From Rhodococcus sp. AW25M09 (GTDB lineage: Bacteria > Actinomycetota > Actinomycetes > Mycobacteriales > Mycobacteriaceae), in the NCBI RefSeq assembly GCF_000333955.1, contig NZ_CAPS01000072.1, forward strand, positions 1 through 64,000: 64,000 nucleotides of DNA. Direction: 5' to 3'. Both the position numbers and the translations under genes were made by a program. Under the pieces are notes generated by a model. The model ran no database searches. It was not told the origin of the DNA and worked only from the letters and a program-made list of their open reading frames with translations. Below are positions 35,528-47,509 of this stretch, piece after piece. The stretch's first letter is position 1. Every line of letters starts with the position of its first letter.

Positions 35528-37380
35528 CCAGGCCCACCCCTGCTCCGCGCCGTCGGCCGCCCAGCCGGAAGCGCCTCGACTCGTCCACTTTTCGGTTCCG
35601 GCACGGAACCGGTCGCATTCTGATGTATGGTGCGCTCGTCGTCGCGGCGGCACAGTTGCTGTGGATTCAGGGATTCGACGGTCCGAGACTGTCGGCCGAG
35701 TCGGCGTCGCAGCGCACCACCACGATCGTCGATCCTGCGATGCGCGGGTCGATTCTGGACCGCAACGGAAACCCCATCGCGTTCACTATGCAAGCGAAAG
35801 CGTTGACGTTCCAGCCGGTTCGGGTTCGAAAGGAACTCGACGAGGCCAGAGCGAAGGATCCCACCGAGCCGGAAACGGACCAGTACCTCGAGGATATCGC
35901 CGCCCGCATCCACGAGGAGCTCGGCGATGTGATCAGCGAGAAGGATCTGCTCGCGAAGCTGAAGAGCAACGACGAATTCACGTACCTGGCACGTGGTGTG
36001 GACGCAACTGTGGCGTCGAAGATCAGTGCGGATTTCAAGCAGGTCGGGCTGGAGCGTCAGGACATCCGCGAGTACCCAGGCGGGTCGCTGGCCGCGAACA
36101 TCGTCGGTGCCACCGGTTGGGACGGACACGGTCTGCTCGGTCTCGAGGATTCGCTCGACGCAACGTTGGCCGGCACCGACGGTTCGCAGACCTACGACCG
36201 TGGTTCCGATGGCGCCGTCATCCCCGGCAGTTGGCGAGACAAACAGCCGGCGGTCGACGGTTCCAGCGTCGAACTGACCATCGATGCGGACCTTCAGTAC
36301 TACGTGCAGCAGCAGGTCCAGTTGGCGAAGGACTTGTCCGGAGCGAGGAATGCGTCGGCCTACGTGCAGGATTCGCGGACCGGCGAAGTGCTGGCGATGT
36401 CGAACGACAACACCTTCAATGCCGGTATCGGCGTCGGAAACAACGACCGCACCAAGGAGATGGGCAACCTGCCCGTCACCACCCCGTTCGAGCCGGGATC
36501 GGTGAACAAGATCATCACCGCAGCCGCTGCCGTCGAGTACGGGCTCACCACACCGGACGAGGTGCTCCAAGTTCCGGGCAGCATCTTCATGTCCGGGGTG
36601 ACGGTGCGGGATGCATGGGAACACGGTGTCGCCCCGTACACCTCGACCGGAGTATTCGGTAAGTCGTCCAACGTCGGCACTCTGATGCTGGCGCAGCGTG
36701 TCGGCGAGGATCGATACGCCGACATGCTGAACAGGTTCGGCCTCGGTCAGCGCAGTGATGTCGGTCTGCCCAACGAGAGTGCCGGAAGCGTGCCGAGTCG
36801 CGATCAGTGGTCGGGCGGTACGTTCGCCAACCTCCCGATCGGTCAGGGTCTGTCGATGACGCTGCTGCAGATGACCGGGATGTACCAGGCCATCGCCAAC
36901 GACGGCGTCCGCATTCCGCCGCGGATCGTCGAGGCGACGGTGGACGCCAACGGCCAGCGGACCGAGACCCAGCAGCCGGACGGTGTGTACGTGGTCAGTC
37001 CGGACACCGCGAAGACGGTTCGGAACATGTTCCGATCCGTCACCCAGGACGACACGGGCAACCAGCGCGGAACCGGCGTGTCCGCCGGTGTCGAGGGCTA
37101 TCAGATCAGTGGCAAGACCGGTACGGCGCAGCAGGTCGACCCCGAGTGCAAGTGCTACTCGAACTCCAAGTACTGGATCACGTTCGCCGGTATCGCGCCG
37201 GCCGACGATCCCCGCTACGTGATCGGGATCATGCTCGACGCGCCGGCGCGCAGCGCCGACGGGTCCGGCGGTCAGTCGGCAGCGCCCCTGTTCCACAACA
37301 TCGCCAGCTGGATGCTGCAACGAGACAGTGTGCCCATGTCCGCGGACCCGGGTCCCAAGCTGGTGCTGCAGGCCGACTGA
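35524..37380 (+). CDS. pbpB: Septal class B penicillin-binding protein PbpB (FtsI)
   Basis: This 618-aa transpeptidase has a single N-terminal transmembrane helix, a pedestal domain and a transpeptidase domain with all three active-site motifs: SxxK at Ser326-Lys329, SSN at 381-383 and KTG at 531-533. It crosslinks septal peptidoglycan together with FtsW. The GTG at 35524 overlaps the ftsL stop. It lies in the conserved rsmH-ftsL-pbpB-murE order. Confidence 0.96.
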   Translation: MTRPTPAPRRRPPSRKRLDSSTFRFRHGTGRILMYGALVVAAAQLLWIQGFDGPRLSAESASQRTTTIVDPAMRGSILDRNGNPIAFTMQAKALTFQPVRVRKELDEARAKDPTEPETDQYLEDIAARIHEELGDVISEKDLLAKLKSNDEFTYLARGVDATVASKISADFKQVGLERQDIREYPGGSLAANIVGATGWDGHGLLGLEDSLDATLAGTDGSQTYDRGSDGAVIPGSWRDKQPAVDGSSVELTIDADLQYYVQQQVQLAKDLSGARNASAYVQDSRTGEVLAMSNDNTFNAGIGVGNNDRTKEMGNLPVTTPFEPGSVNKIITAAAAVEYGLTTPDEVLQVPGSIFMSGVTVRDAWEHGVAPYTSTGVFGKSSNVGTLMLAQRVGEDRYADMLNRFGLGQRSDVGLPNESAGSVPSRDQWSGGTFANLPIGQGLSMTLLQMTGMYQAIANDGVRIPPRIVEATVDANGQRTETQQPDGVYVVSPDTAKTVRNMFRSVTQDDTGNQRGTGVSAGVEGYQISGKTGTAQQVDPECKCYSNSKYWITFAGIAPADDPRYVIGIMLDAPARSADGSGGQSAAPLFHNIASWMLQRDSVPMSADPGPKLVLQAD

Positions 37381-37538
37381 GATCCGATCCTGCCGGTCCG
37401 TGAGTCGGGGTGGCGACATGTCCATCCCGGTCGCCGGTAATCTGACACATCGGTTCGAGCTCGTTCGTTCGGCCGCCGCCGCGGCCCGACAGAGCCGGGG
37501 ACGATGCGCGGCCGGCAGTAGAAAGGAAGGGAGCAGGA

Positions 37539-39137
37539 GTGACTGTTACATCGGATTCACGTCCGGCTCCGGGTTCACGTCCGGCGCATCCGCCGCACAC
37601 CGAAGTTCGGGAGGTCGCGTCCGCAGTCGGTATCACGATCGGTGCCGGTGACCCCGCCGGAGTGAGCGTGACCGGTATCGATCTGAGAGCACAGTCCATC
37701 TTGCCCGGTGATCTCTTCGCAGCACTGCCCGGATCGAGTCGTCACGGTGCCGAGTTCGCGGCCGACGCGATCGATCGCGGTGCCGTGGCCGTCCTCACCG
37801 ACCCCGCCGGCCTCGATATCGTCGAGCGCGCCTTCTCCGGCACCGACCGACAGGTTCCGGTGCTCGTGCACGATCGTCCGCGTCAGGTGTTGGGTGCAGT
37901 ATCCGCGCTGATCTACGGCAATCCTTCCTCGAAGATGACCGTCATCGGGATCACCGGTACGTCGGGTAAGACGACCACGGCTTATCTGGTGGAAGCCGGC
38001 CTGACCGCCGCCGGATGTCGTTGTGGGCTGATCGGCACGATCGAGACACGCGTGGCGGGTCGACACGTGCCGAGTGCGCTCACCACACCCGAGGCACCGC
38101 AGTTGCACGCGCTCTTCGCCGTCATGGAAGAGGAGGGCGTCGACACCGTGGTGATGGAAGTGTCGTCCCACGCGCTGTCTCTGGGCCGCGTGGACGGCAC
38201 CCGCTTCGCCGTCGGCGCGTTCACCAATCTGTCGCAGGATCATCTCGACTTCCACGGTTCCCTCGAGGACTATTTTCTGGCCAAGAGTCGCTTGTTCGCG
38301 GCCGACTCTGCCGTTCGCGCGGATACCGCTGTCGTCTGTGTCGACGATGCGTGGGGTGTGCGCATGGCAGATATCGCGCGCGCTGCCGGTTCGACGGTGG
38401 TGACCGCGTCGACCGGGGACGATTCGCAATGGTCGGTCTCGGACTGGGCCAAGCACGACGACGGTACGCAGTCGTTCGTCGTCGCCGACCCACACGGCCT
38501 CGAGCTTCCGGTCTCGATTCGGCTCCCGGGTCGCTACAACGTCGCGAACAGCGTTCTCGCGCTGGCGACGTGCGCGGCGGCCGGTGTGGACGTGCCGAAG
38601 GCAGCGGCCGCGCTGGCAACGGTCGACGTGCCGGGGCGTGTGCAGCGAATCGACCGGGGCCAGAACTTTCTGGCGGTGGTCGACTACGCGCACAAGCCTG
38701 CGGCAGTCGAGGCCGTACTGGCAACGTTGCGTGAGTCGTCCGGTGGACGGATCGCACTGGTGCTCGGAGCAGGTGGAGACCGCGACACCGCCAAGCGTGC
38801 GCTGATGGGTGCAGCCGGGGCGCGCGGGGCCGACCTACTGGTGGTGACCGACGACAACCCGCGAAGCGAGGATCCCGCCGCCATTCGACAGGCAGTGGAA
38901 GACGGCGCATCGTCGGTTCCGAACGAAGCTCGTGGTGAAGTTCGAAATGTGGCAGGCCGCGCAGCGGCGATCGAGCAGGCCGTGGTGTGGGCCCGTGAAG
39001 GGGATGTTGTGTTGATCGCAGGAAAAGGGCACGAGACCGGCCAGGAGGTGGCGGGGGTGAAGCATCCGTTCGACGACCGAGTGGTGCTCGCCTCCGCGAT
39101 CGACGCTCGATTCGCCACGAGCGCGGGCACTCGGTGA
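37539..39137 (+). CDS. murE: UDP-MurNAc-L-Ala-D-Glu:meso-DAP ligase MurE
   Basis: This 532-aa Mur ligase has the ATP site GTSGKTT (140-146) and the DNPR motif (439-442), which selects meso-diaminopimelate rather than lysine. It adds the third stem-peptide residue in the cytoplasm. A 158-bp gap after pbpB breaks the overlap chain, so a local promoter is possible, but none stands out. The GTG at 37539 is preceded by AGGGAG. Its stop overlaps the murF start as GTGA. Confidence 0.96.
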   Translation: MTVTSDSRPAPGSRPAHPPHTEVREVASAVGITIGAGDPAGVSVTGIDLRAQSILPGDLFAALPGSSRHGAEFAADAIDRGAVAVLTDPAGLDIVERAFSGTDRQVPVLVHDRPRQVLGAVSALIYGNPSSKMTVIGITGTSGKTTTAYLVEAGLTAAGCRCGLIGTIETRVAGRHVPSALTTPEAPQLHALFAVMEEEGVDTVVMEVSSHALSLGRVDGTRFAVGAFTNLSQDHLDFHGSLEDYFLAKSRLFAADSAVRADTAVVCVDDAWGVRMADIARAAGSTVVTASTGDDSQWSVSDWAKHDDGTQSFVVADPHGLELPVSIRLPGRYNVANSVLALATCAAAGVDVPKAAAALATVDVPGRVQRIDRGQNFLAVVDYAHKPAAVEAVLATLRESSGGRIALVLGAGGDRDTAKRALMGAAGARGADLLVVTDDNPRSEDPAAIRQAVEDGASSVPNEARGEVRNVAGRAAAIEQAVVWAREGDVVLIAGKGHETGQEVAGVKHPFDDRVVLASAIDARFATSAGTR

Positions 39138-40645
39138 TTCCGCTGTCGATCGCCCGTATCGCCGAGATAGTCGGTGGCACGGTGCACGATGTCACGGATC
39201 CGACGGTCGAGGTGTCCGGACCGGTGGAGTTCGATTCACGGAAGGTCACCCCCGGCAGCGTTTTTCTCGCGCTTCCCGGGGCCAAGGTGGACGGTCACGA
39301 GCACGCTGCAGGCGCGGTCGCCGCCGGTGCGGCGCTGGTACTCGCCGCGCGTCCAGTCGGTGTACCGGCGGTCGTCGTTCGCCCGGTTCCGCACGAGAGC
39401 CGCGCGATGGCACTCGAACACGATCCGGACGGCTCGGGTTCGGCGGTGCTGACCGCGCTGGGAGCACTCGCGCGAGCGTCGGTACTCGAACTGACTTCAC
39501 AGCACGGCCTGACCGTCGTCGGCGTGACGGGATCCTCGGGAAAGACATCCACCAAGGATCTGATCTCCGCGGTCCTCGAGCCCCTCGGCTCGGTGGTGGC
39601 ACCGCCCGGATCGTTCAACAACGAACTCGGCCATCCGTGGACGGCCCTGCGCGCCGACGCCGATACCGATTTTCTCTGTCTCGAGTTGTCCGCCAGGGGA
39701 ATCGGCCACATCGCCGAACTCGCCTTGCTTGCACCGCCGCGGATCGGGGTGGTGCTCAACGTGGGTACCGCGCACCTGGGTGAATTCGGGTCGCGTGAGG
39801 CCATCGCCTTGGCCAAAGGCGAACTCGTCGAAGCACTGCCGAGCGCCGCCGACGGGGGAGTGGCGATTCTCAACACCGACGATCGACTCGTCGCCGAGAT
39901 GGCGACGCGCACAACGGCGTCGATCGTCACAGTCGGACGAAACGCCGATGCTGACGTCAAGGCGGTCGACGTGCAGGTCGACACCGACGCCCGGGCGTCG
40001 TTCACGCTCGAATGCGCGGCGGGATCGGTACCGATCACTCTGGCGGTGCACGGTGAACACCAGGTCGGCAACGCCCTTGCGGCAGCGGCGGTCGCACTCG
40101 AATGCGGAGCAACTCTGACGCAGGTGGCCGACGCCCTGTCGACTGCGGCTCCGACGTCGATCCGGCGGATGGATGTGCGTACCCGTGCCGATGGGGTCAC
40201 CGTCGTCAACGATTCGTACAACGCCAATCCGGATTCGGTGCGCGCCGCTCTCAAGGCTCTGGTGTCGATGTCGCGCCGTGACGACGGGCCGAAACGTCGC
40301 AGTTGGGCAGTGCTCGGCGAGATGGGCGAACTCGGTGCCGACTCGGTGGTCGAGCACGACGCGATCGGTCGGCTCGCCGTTCGACTCGACGTCGATCGGC
40401 TGATCATCGTCGACACCGGGCGACCCACTCGGGCGCTTCATCAGGGCGCGGTCATGGAAGGTTCGTGGGGCGAAGAGTCGATGCTGGTACCCGACCGCCA
40501 GTCGGCGATCGCAGTGCTGCGCGAGGAGGTGCGCCCCGGCGACATCGTTCTGGTGAAAGCCTCGCAATCCGGTGCCATGTGGACCGTCGCAGACGCCCTG
40601 TTGGCCGACGCATCGAGCGTCGCGGCCGCGGAGGATGCGCAGTGA
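39134..40645 (+). CDS. murF: UDP-MurNAc-tripeptide:D-Ala-D-Ala ligase MurF
   Basis: This 503-aa ligase has an N-terminal UDP-binding domain ([17 protein letters not shown]), the ATP motif GSSGKTS (133-139) and [15 protein letters not shown] in the C-terminal half. It adds D-Ala-D-Ala to complete the pentapeptide. It starts with GTG inside the murE stop and its stop overlaps the mraY GTG. Coupled translation fits a fixed enzyme ratio. Confidence 0.96.
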   Translation: MIPLSIARIAEIVGGTVHDVTDPTVEVSGPVEFDSRKVTPGSVFLALPGAKVDGHEHAAGAVAAGAALVLAARPVGVPAVVVRPVPHESRAMALEHDPDGSGSAVLTALGALARASVLELTSQHGLTVVGVTGSSGKTSTKDLISAVLEPLGSVVAPPGSFNNELGHPWTALRADADTDFLCLELSARGIGHIAELALLAPPRIGVVLNVGTAHLGEFGSREAIALAKGELVEALPSAADGGVAILNTDDRLVAEMATRTTASIVTVGRNADADVKAVDVQVDTDARASFTLECAAGSVPITLAVHGEHQVGNALAAAAVALECGATLTQVADALSTAAPTSIRRMDVRTRADGVTVVNDSYNANPDSVRAALKALVSMSRRDDGPKRRSWAVLGEMGELGADSVVEHDAIGRLAVRLDVDRLIIVDTGRPTRALHQGAVMEGSWGEESMLVPDRQSAIAVLREEVRPGDIVLVKASQSGAMWTVADALLADASSVAAAEDAQ

Positions 40646-41727
40646 GGCAGATTCTGTTCGCCGGCGGCATCGCACTGGCCGTCGCGATTCTGCTGACGCC
40701 GGTGCTGATCAAGGCGTTCTCGAAACAGGGCTTCGGTCAAGAAATTCGAGTGGAAGGTCCCGCGAGTCACCAGTCCAAGCGCGGTACGCCGACCATGGGC
40801 GGCGTTGCGATTCTCGTGGGAATCTGGGCCGGCTACTGGGGCTCACACCTGATCGGCATCGGGTACGACGCAGATCGTCCATCGGCCTCTGCCCTGCTCG
40901 TTCTCGGACTGACCACGGTGCTCGGGCTCGTCGGCTTCCTCGACGACTTCATCAAGATCCGCAAGCAGCGCAACCTGGGCCTGAACGCCACCGGGAAGTA
41001 CGTCGGTCAGATAACGGCGGCCGTGCTGTTCGCGATTCTCGTGCTGCAGTTCCGCAGCGACAGCGGCCTCACTCCGGGCAGCACCCAACTGTCCTACGTG
41101 CGCGACATCGCCACCTGGTCGATGTCGGCAGTGGTGTTCGTGTTCTTCGTCTGCCTGCTGGTGATCGCGTGGTCCAACTCGGTCAACCTCACCGACGGAC
41201 TCGACGGTCTCGCTGCCGGGTCGATGACGTTGGTGCTCGGTGCCTACACCGTCATCACCTTCTGGCAGTACCGGCAAGCCTGCGCCGGCCCTGCGGGTCC
41301 TGCTCCCGGGTGCTACGACGTTCGAGATCCCCTCGACCTGGCACTGGTCTGCGCCTCCGCTGCGGGCGCATGCATCGGCTTCCTGTGGTGGAACGCCGCG
41401 CCGGCCAAGATTTTCATGGGCGACACCGGATCTCTCGCCCTCGGCGGGTTGATCGCAGGACTGTCGGTGGTCACCAAGACCGAGCTGATCATGGTGGTCA
41501 TCGGTGCGCTGTTCGTCGCCGAGGCCGCATCGGTGGTCATCCAAGTCGCGGTGTTCCGATCCAGTCGTCGACGCGTGTTTCGGATGGCACCGTTCCATCA
41601 CCATTTCGAGTTGGCAGGGTGGGCCGAAACGACGGTGATCATCCGGTTCTGGTTGCTGGCCGCCATCGCGTCGGCCGTCGGTCTGGCCCTGTTCTACAGC
41701 GAGTATCTCGCTGCCGTCGGCGGATAG
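40642..41727 (+). CDS. mraY: Phospho-MurNAc-pentapeptide transferase MraY
   Basis: This 361-aa polytopic enzyme moves phospho-MurNAc-pentapeptide onto undecaprenyl phosphate, forming lipid I. Ten hydrophobic segments are expected, and [32 protein letters not shown] and APFHHHFE are all present. Asp residues in the first three motifs bind Mg2+. The GTG at 40642 (MRQILFAGG) overlaps the murF stop. It is the family start, although the frame is open upstream. Confidence 0.96.
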   Translation: MRQILFAGGIALAVAILLTPVLIKAFSKQGFGQEIRVEGPASHQSKRGTPTMGGVAILVGIWAGYWGSHLIGIGYDADRPSASALLVLGLTTVLGLVGFLDDFIKIRKQRNLGLNATGKYVGQITAAVLFAILVLQFRSDSGLTPGSTQLSYVRDIATWSMSAVVFVFFVCLLVIAWSNSVNLTDGLDGLAAGSMTLVLGAYTVITFWQYRQACAGPAGPAPGCYDVRDPLDLALVCASAAGACIGFLWWNAAPAKIFMGDTGSLALGGLIAGLSVVTKTELIMVVIGALFVAEAASVVIQVAVFRSSRRRVFRMAPFHHHFELAGWAETTVIIRFWLLAAIASAVGLALFYSEYLAAVGG

Positions 41728-41730
41728 GGC

Positions 41731-43203
41731 ATGGCCGAATCTGTGCACGACTCTCGGACCGACCTGACCTGGTTGCGCGGCAGTGCGGTGTTGGTGACCG
41801 GTGCCCGCATCTCGGGGCTCGCCGTCGTGCAGCCGCTGCTCGACCTCGGAGCCGTCGTCACCGTCACCGATTCCGATCTCAGCGCACTCGACGAGGCGTC
41901 GAACATCGGTGCCGCGGTGGTGCTGCAGGACGACCTGCTGGCCGATCGGGAGGCAATCGCCGCCTTCTCCCTCGTCGTCACCAGCCCCGGGTTTCGTCCC
42001 GACTCCCCGGTGTTGGCCGCCGTTGCCGAGCAGGGCATTCCGGTGTGGGGCGACGTGGAGTTGTCGTGGCATGTCGACCGGGCCGAGCTGTACGGTCCCG
42101 AAACTCGCTGGCTGGTGGTGACCGGTACCAACGGAAAGACGACGACCACCTCGATGTTGGCGTCGATTCTCGAGTCGGCCGGAATCGAATCGGTGGCCTG
42201 CGGCAACATCGGACTCCCCATCGCCGACGCGTTGCGACGTACCCCACATCCGAGTGTCCTCGCCGTCGAGCTGTCGTCGTTCCAGTTGTTCTGGGCTCCG
42301 TCGGTGCGGCCGGCGGCAGGGGTGGTGCTCAACATCGCCGAGGATCATCTCGATTGGCACGGCGGTATGGACGGTTACGTACAGGCCAAGGCCCGCGCGT
42401 TGACCGGCGACGTCGCGGTCGTCGGCCTCGACGATGCCCGGGCGGCGAGTCTGCAGGCCGGGTCGTCTGCTCCCGTGACCGTCGGTTTCCGGCTGGGGGA
42501 GCCGGCCGTGGGTGAGTTCGGAGTGCGGGCCGGAGTGCTCGTGGACAACGCCTTCGGCGAGAATATCGACCTCGTCGCCGCTGCAGACGTAGAGCCGAGC
42601 GGACCGTCCGGCATTCTCGATGCACTTGCGGCGGGGGCACTGGCTCGCTCGATAGGGGTCGAGGCCGACGCAGTTCGGGCGGGTCTGCAGAGCTACCGGG
42701 TGGGACCGCACCGGGCCGCGGTCGTGCGTGAGCTCGGCGGAGTGACGTTCATCGACGATTCGAAGGCGACGAACCCGCACGCAGCTCGTTCGTCGATCCT
42801 GGCGCACGAGCGTGTCGTGTGGATCGCGGGCGGGTTGTTGAAGGGTGCCGTGATCGACGATCTGGTCGTCGAGATCGCCGATCGGCTCGTGGCTGCGGTG
42901 GTTCTCGGCCGTGATGGGATGCAGATCGCAGAGGCTTTGGCGCGACACGCGCCCGATGTTCCGGTCGTGAGGCTCCCTTCGGGAGACGATGCTGGTGTGA
43001 CTCATGGTGCTGAAGATGCTGATGCGGTGATGCGTGCGGTCGTTGCCCACGCGGCGGGACGCGCTGCGCCGGGGGATACCGTCCTGCTGGCCCCAGCGGC
43101 CGCATCGCTGGACATATTCGTCGACTACGGCCACCGCGGTCGTAGCTTCGCCGATTCGGTGCTGCGCCTCGAGGTCGCCGACATCGGATCGACACGATCG
43201 TGA
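41731..43203 (+). CDS. murD: UDP-MurNAc-L-Ala:D-Glu ligase MurD
   Basis: This 490-aa cytoplasmic Mur ligase has ATP motif GTNGKTT at 132-138, VLNIAEDHLDWH in the centre and FIDDSKATNPHA in the C-terminal domain. It adds D-glutamate to UDP-MurNAc-L-alanine. The ATG comes 3 bp after the mraY stop, and the stop overlaps ftsW. Confidence 0.95.
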   Translation: MAESVHDSRTDLTWLRGSAVLVTGARISGLAVVQPLLDLGAVVTVTDSDLSALDEASNIGAAVVLQDDLLADREAIAAFSLVVTSPGFRPDSPVLAAVAEQGIPVWGDVELSWHVDRAELYGPETRWLVVTGTNGKTTTTSMLASILESAGIESVACGNIGLPIADALRRTPHPSVLAVELSSFQLFWAPSVRPAAGVVLNIAEDHLDWHGGMDGYVQAKARALTGDVAVVGLDDARAASLQAGSSAPVTVGFRLGEPAVGEFGVRAGVLVDNAFGENIDLVAAADVEPSGPSGILDALAAGALARSIGVEADAVRAGLQSYRVGPHRAAVVRELGGVTFIDDSKATNPHAARSSILAHERVVWIAGGLLKGAVIDDLVVEIADRLVAAVVLGRDGMQIAEALARHAPDVPVVRLPSGDDAGVTHGAEDADAVMRAVVAHAAGRAAPGDTVLLAPAAASLDIFVDYGHRGRSFADSVLRLEVADIGSTRS

Positions 43204-44798
43204 CCACTACCGGGCAGTCGCCGCGTACACCGCGCCGTACCGCTGCCCCGCGCACCCGCATCGGTCTGTGGTTCGGCCGGCCGCTGGCGTCGTTCCACCT
43301 GGTCGTCACGATTGCCGTACTGCTCACCGTGCTGGGCCTGGTGATGGTTCTGTCGGCGTCGTCCGCCGAGTCCTTCGCGGCCGACGAATCCGGCTACGCC
43401 CTGTTCACTCAGCAGTTGATCGGCGTCGCGCTGGGTGCGGTCGCGTTCTACGTCGCGCTTCGATTGCCGGTCCGATACCTCAGGAAGCTGTCGTTTCCGC
43501 TTTTCCTCGTCTCGATCACCATGCTGATGCTCGTGTTGATCCCCGGCATCGGTGCCGAACGCCAGGGTGCACGGCGATGGTTCGACTTCGGTGTCGTCTC
43601 GTTCCAGCCGTCCGAGCTCGCGAAGGTCGCGCTGGTGCTGTGGGGCGCACACCTGCTGGCCTCGCGTCGCAGCGAACACGGCAACATCAAGTCGTTGCTG
43701 GTGCCGCTGCTACCGGCAGGTCTTCTGATGTGTCTGCTGGTCGTGTTGCAGCCGAACCTCAGTACCGCGATCGCCCTCGGCATCATCCTGGTGGCTTTGC
43801 TCTGGTTCGCCGGCCTCAACGCCCGACTGTTCGGTGCCGTTCTGATGACCGGTCTGGCTCTGGCCACGATTCTCGCGTTCACCGCCGGTTACCGCTCCAA
43901 CCGCGTCAAGGCCTGGCTGAATCCGGGTGACGACACCCAGGGTCTGTCGTATCAGTCCACGCAGGCCAAGTACTCACTCGCCGACGGCGGACTGTTCGGT
44001 CGGGGGCTGGGGCAGAGCCGCGCAAAGTGGAGCTACCTGCCCAACGCACACAACGACTTCATCTTCGCCATCATCGGCGAGGAACTCGGAACGATCGGCT
44101 GCCTCGCGGTCATCGGATTGTTCGGTCTGTTCGTCTACACGGGCCTGCGCATCGCCATGCGGTCGGTGGATCCGTTTCTGCGCCTGTTGACCGCCGGTGC
44201 CACGTGCTGGGTGTTCGGCCAGGCCATGATCAATATCGGCTACGTCGTCGGGCTGCTGCCGGTGACCGGTCTGCAGTTGCCGCTGGTGTCCTACGGCGGC
44301 ACGTCGACTGCGATCACCTTGCTCATGTTCGGCATCATCGCGAGCGCGGCCCGGCACGAACCGGAAGCCATCGCGGCGCTGCATGCGGGGCAGGAGGGTC
44401 GTATCGCCCGGGCCCTCAGGTTGCCGCTGCCTGCCGTCTTCTCGCCCAAACGAGCCGCGATGGCGCGATCGAAGTCCACTCGTCCCACCCTCGCGGCGCA
44501 GGACCGCAAGCGGCTCGAATCACGCAAGGCCAAGGGCAAGGACGGCCGCGGCGCGCGAGCTCCCGAGCCGGTTCGCGCCCGCACTCGCGTGTCCGGTACA
44601 CGGTCCGGTTCGCCGACATCGTCCGGCCACCGTACGGACTCGGCCCGCCGAGCCGAGGTGCAGCGTCGAGAGACCGCCGCCGGATCTCGGTCGGCCTACC
44701 GTCCCCGTCCGGAACCACAGAATTCGTACCGCCCTCGACCGGAACCACAACCCGGTCGGCCACCCGTCCGCTCGGGTGAGCGAGGATATCGACGGTGA
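43200..44798 (+). CDS. ftsW: Septal peptidoglycan glycosyltransferase FtsW
   Basis: This 532-aa SEDS protein has about ten transmembrane helices (residues ~20-385). [39 protein letters not shown] holds the catalytic Asp region, with [14 protein letters not shown] near the end. It polymerises lipid II at the septum with PbpB. The C-terminal ~130 residues are cytoplasmic, basic and disordered, rich in Arg/Pro/Ser, with the repeated unit YRPRPEPQ near residues 500-520. Starts (GTGA) and ends overlap with murD and murG. Confidence 0.95.
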   Translation: MTTTGQSPRTPRRTAAPRTRIGLWFGRPLASFHLVVTIAVLLTVLGLVMVLSASSAESFAADESGYALFTQQLIGVALGAVAFYVALRLPVRYLRKLSFPLFLVSITMLMLVLIPGIGAERQGARRWFDFGVVSFQPSELAKVALVLWGAHLLASRRSEHGNIKSLLVPLLPAGLLMCLLVVLQPNLSTAIALGIILVALLWFAGLNARLFGAVLMTGLALATILAFTAGYRSNRVKAWLNPGDDTQGLSYQSTQAKYSLADGGLFGRGLGQSRAKWSYLPNAHNDFIFAIIGEELGTIGCLAVIGLFGLFVYTGLRIAMRSVDPFLRLLTAGATCWVFGQAMINIGYVVGLLPVTGLQLPLVSYGGTSTAITLLMFGIIASAARHEPEAIAALHAGQEGRIARALRLPLPAVFSPKRAAMARSKSTRPTLAAQDRKRLESRKAKGKDGRGARAPEPVRARTRVSGTRSGSPTSSGHRTDSARRAEVQRRETAAGSRSAYRPRPEPQNSYRPRPEPQPGRPPVRSGERGYRR

Positions 44799-45937
44799 AG
44801 AAGACATCTCGACCGATTTCCGTAGTGGTTGCCGGTGGCGGAACGGCCGGGCACATCGAGCCTGCGCTCGCCGTGGCGGACGCCCTGCGCGTCCTCGACC
44901 CCACTGTCACCGTCACCGCCCTCGGCAGCAGCCGCGGCTTGGAGACGACGCTCGTCCCGGCTCGGGGTTACGCACTCGAACTCATCCCACCCGTTCCGCT
45001 GCCTCGCAAGCCCACCGTCGATCTACTGAAGCTGCCGGTTCGCGTCGTGCGTTCGGTGCGTCGAACCAGGGAGATCTTCGCGGCCGTGGAGGCCGACGTA
45101 CTAGTCGGGTTCGGTGGTTACGTCGCATTGCCTGCCTACCTCGCCGCACGCGGTCGATTGCTCGGCCGCGGCGGCCGAATTCCCGTGGTCATTCACGAGG
45201 CCAACGCGCGGGCCGGCATCGCCAACAAGGTCGGCGCACGGTCGGCCCAGCGTGTGCTCGCGGCAGTCTCTGGATCGGGTATCGCCGCGCGCGGTTCTGC
45301 GGACGCGGAGGTGATCGGAATCCCGGTGCGGCCCACTATTACCGGTCTCGACCGGGCCGCGATGCGCGCGCAGGCCCGTGCACATTTCGGCCTACCCGAC
45401 AATGGCCCGGTGCTGCTGGTGTTCGGTGGCTCGCAGGGAGCCCGGTCACTCAACGACGCGGTCTCGGGAGCGTCGTCTGCTCTCGCCGGTGCCGGCATCT
45501 CGGTGCTGCACGCACACGGCCCCAAGAACACACTCGACGTCGAGCAGAGCAATCCGGACGCGCCGTACGTCGCGCTCCCGTACATCGACCGGATGGATCT
45601 GGCATACGCGGCCGCGGATCTGGCGATCTGTCGGTCCGGGGCCATGACGGTCGCCGAGGTGTCCGCGACCGGTCTACCCGCGGTCTACGTACCCCTGCCG
45701 CACGGCAACGGCGAGCAGGAGCTCAACGCTCGTCCGGTCGTCGACGCCGGAGGTGGCATCCTGGTACCCGATGCGACACTCACCCAGCACTTCGTGACCG
45801 ATACGGTGGTTGCGATGGTGGCCGACACCGAACGAATCGCCACCATGTCTCGTGCTGCGGCCGCGGCCGGGCACAAGGGGGCAGCAGCTGCAGTTGCGCA
45901 GATCGTGCTCGATACTGCGCACGCGGCGCGGCCTTGA
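44795..45937 (+). CDS. murG: UDP-GlcNAc:lipid I transferase MurG
   Basis: This 380-aa GT28 enzyme completes lipid II at the inner membrane face. The N-terminal [47 protein letters not shown] and the UDP-sugar site [26 protein letters not shown] are present. The GTG overlaps the ftsW stop. A 45-bp gap follows before murC. Confidence 0.96.
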   Translation: MKKTSRPISVVVAGGGTAGHIEPALAVADALRVLDPTVTVTALGSSRGLETTLVPARGYALELIPPVPLPRKPTVDLLKLPVRVVRSVRRTREIFAAVEADVLVGFGGYVALPAYLAARGRLLGRGGRIPVVIHEANARAGIANKVGARSAQRVLAAVSGSGIAARGSADAEVIGIPVRPTITGLDRAAMRAQARAHFGLPDNGPVLLVFGGSQGARSLNDAVSGASSALAGAGISVLHAHGPKNTLDVEQSNPDAPYVALPYIDRMDLAYAAADLAICRSGAMTVAEVSATGLPAVYVPLPHGNGEQELNARPVVDAGGGILVPDATLTQHFVTDTVVAMVADTERIATMSRAAAAAGHKGAAAAVAQIVLDTAHAARP

Positions 45938-45982
45938 GGCAGGCGACGTCGAGCAAGCGAAGAGAACGAGGGAGACGTCCGC

Positions 45983-47509
45983 GTGACAACTGAGGGTGGG
46001 GCGATGTCGGATTTGCCGACAGAGCTCGAACGAGTACACATGGTGGGAATCGGTGGTGCCGGAATGTCCGGTATCGCGCGTATTCTGCTGGCGCGCGGCG
46101 GGCAGGTGTCGGGATCGGACGCCAAGGAATCACGAGGTGTGCTCGCGCTACGCGCACGAGGTGCCCAGGTGCGTATCGGTCACGATGCCAGCGCTCTCGA
46201 CATGATCGACGGCGGTCCCACCGTCGTGGTGACGACCCATGCCGCGATTCCTCAGACCAATCCCGAGCTCGTCGAAGCCCGCGAACGCGGAATCCCGGTG
46301 GTGTTGCGACCGGCGGTGCTGTCCTCTCTCATGCAGGGGTACCGCACGTTGCTTGTCTCGGGTACCCACGGGAAGACGTCGACCACCTCGATGTTGGTCG
46401 TCGCGCTCCAGCACTGCGGGTTCGATCCATCGTTCGCGGTCGGGGGAGAGCTCAACGAGGCCGGGACCAATGCCCATCACGGCAGCGGCGATGTGTTCGT
46501 GGCCGAAGCGGACGAGAGCGACGGATCGCTGCTGCAGTACAGCGCCAACGTCATCATCGTGACCAATATCGAGGCCGATCACCTGGACTATTTCGGCACC
46601 ACCGAGGCCTACGTGCAGGTGTTCGACGATTTCGCCGCACTGCTCGGTCCGGGCGGTGTCCTCGTGGCCTGCATGGACGATCCCGGTTCGGCAGCGCTGG
46701 CTCGCCGCGTGGTCGACCGGAACATGCCCGGCGTGAAGGTGCTGGGTTACGGGTCTTCGGACATCGATGCAGGACCGGTCGAGATGGCCGTTCGGTTGTT
46801 GTCGTGGGTTCCCGAGGACATCGGTGGTGTCGCCCAGCTGCAGATCGCGGGCGAGGACGCAGCGCGCACGGTGAGGCTCGGTGTTCCCGGACGGCATACC
46901 GCACTCAATGCGTTGGCGGCGTTCGTCGCGGCGCGGCAGGTCGGTGCCGGTATCGAGGAATTGCTGGCCGGTCTCACCGGCTTCGGCGGCGTTCATCGGC
47001 GTTTTCAGTTCACCGGGCGGGAGCACGGTGTCCGAGTGTTCGACGACTACGCGCACCACCCCACCGAGGTTCGCGCGGTGCTCACGGCAGCGCAGGCTCT
47101 GGTTGCCGGTCAGGGCAGTACGGGTGACAGACAGGGGCGGGTGGTCGTGGTGTTTCAGCCCCACCTGTACTCGAGAACCGCGACGTTCGCCGATGAATTC
47201 GGTGCAGCATTGTCGTTGGCCGACGAGATCGTGGTGCTCGATGTCTTCGGCGCGCGCGAGGAGCCCCTACCCGGGGTGACCGGCGCGCTGGTGGCGGCTG
47301 CGGTGACCAAACCGGTGAACTATCAGCCGGATCTGTCGTTGGTGGCCAAGCAGGTCGCTCATCTCAGCGTTCCCGGCGACGTGGTCATCACCATGGGTGC
47401 CGGTGACGTCACGATGCTCGGCAAACCGATTCTGGATGCACTTCGATCGAAAACCGACTTCGGTGCTGCAGCCGGCCGCGGAGTATCGAAGGATCGGCCG
47501 TCGACGTGA
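45983..47509 (+). CDS. murC: UDP-MurNAc:L-alanine ligase MurC
   Basis: This 508-aa ligase adds the first stem residue. [17 protein letters not shown], the ATP motif GTHGKTST (near residue 130), [14 protein letters not shown] and DYAHHPTEV are seen. The GTG at 45983 has AGGGAGA upstream. An ATG at 46004 directly before the conserved N-terminus is the alternative. Its stop overlaps ftsQ (GTGA). Confidence 0.95.
   Translation: MTTEGGAMSDLPTELERVHMVGIGGAGMSGIARILLARGGQVSGSDAKESRGVLALRARGAQVRIGHDASALDMIDGGPTVVVTTHAAIPQTNPELVEARERGIPVVLRPAVLSSLMQGYRTLLVSGTHGKTSTTSMLVVALQHCGFDPSFAVGGELNEAGTNAHHGSGDVFVAEADESDGSLLQYSANVIIVTNIEADHLDYFGTTEAYVQVFDDFAALLGPGGVLVACMDDPGSAALARRVVDRNMPGVKVLGYGSSDIDAGPVEMAVRLLSWVPEDIGGVAQLQIAGEDAARTVRLGVPGRHTALNALAAFVAARQVGAGIEELLAGLTGFGGVHRRFQFTGREHGVRVFDDYAHHPTEVRAVLTAAQALVAGQGSTGDRQGRVVVVFQPHLYSRTATFADEFGAALSLADEIVVLDVFGAREEPLPGVTGALVAAAVTKPVNYQPDLSLVAKQVAHLSVPGDVVITMGAGDVTMLGKPILDALRSKTDFGAAAGRGVSKDRPST

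Noticed and set aside
35314..37425. 703-aa minus-strand frame across pbpB
   Set aside because: Antisense shadow with His/Arg-rich composition and no domain. pbpB carries all active-site motifs.
40572..42515. 647-aa plus-strand frame across mraY and murD
   Set aside because: Arg-rich shadow in another frame of two clear enzyme genes.
40843..43134. 763-aa minus-strand frame across mraY and murD
   Set aside because: Antisense shadow; both plus-strand genes are intact and overlap their neighbours properly.
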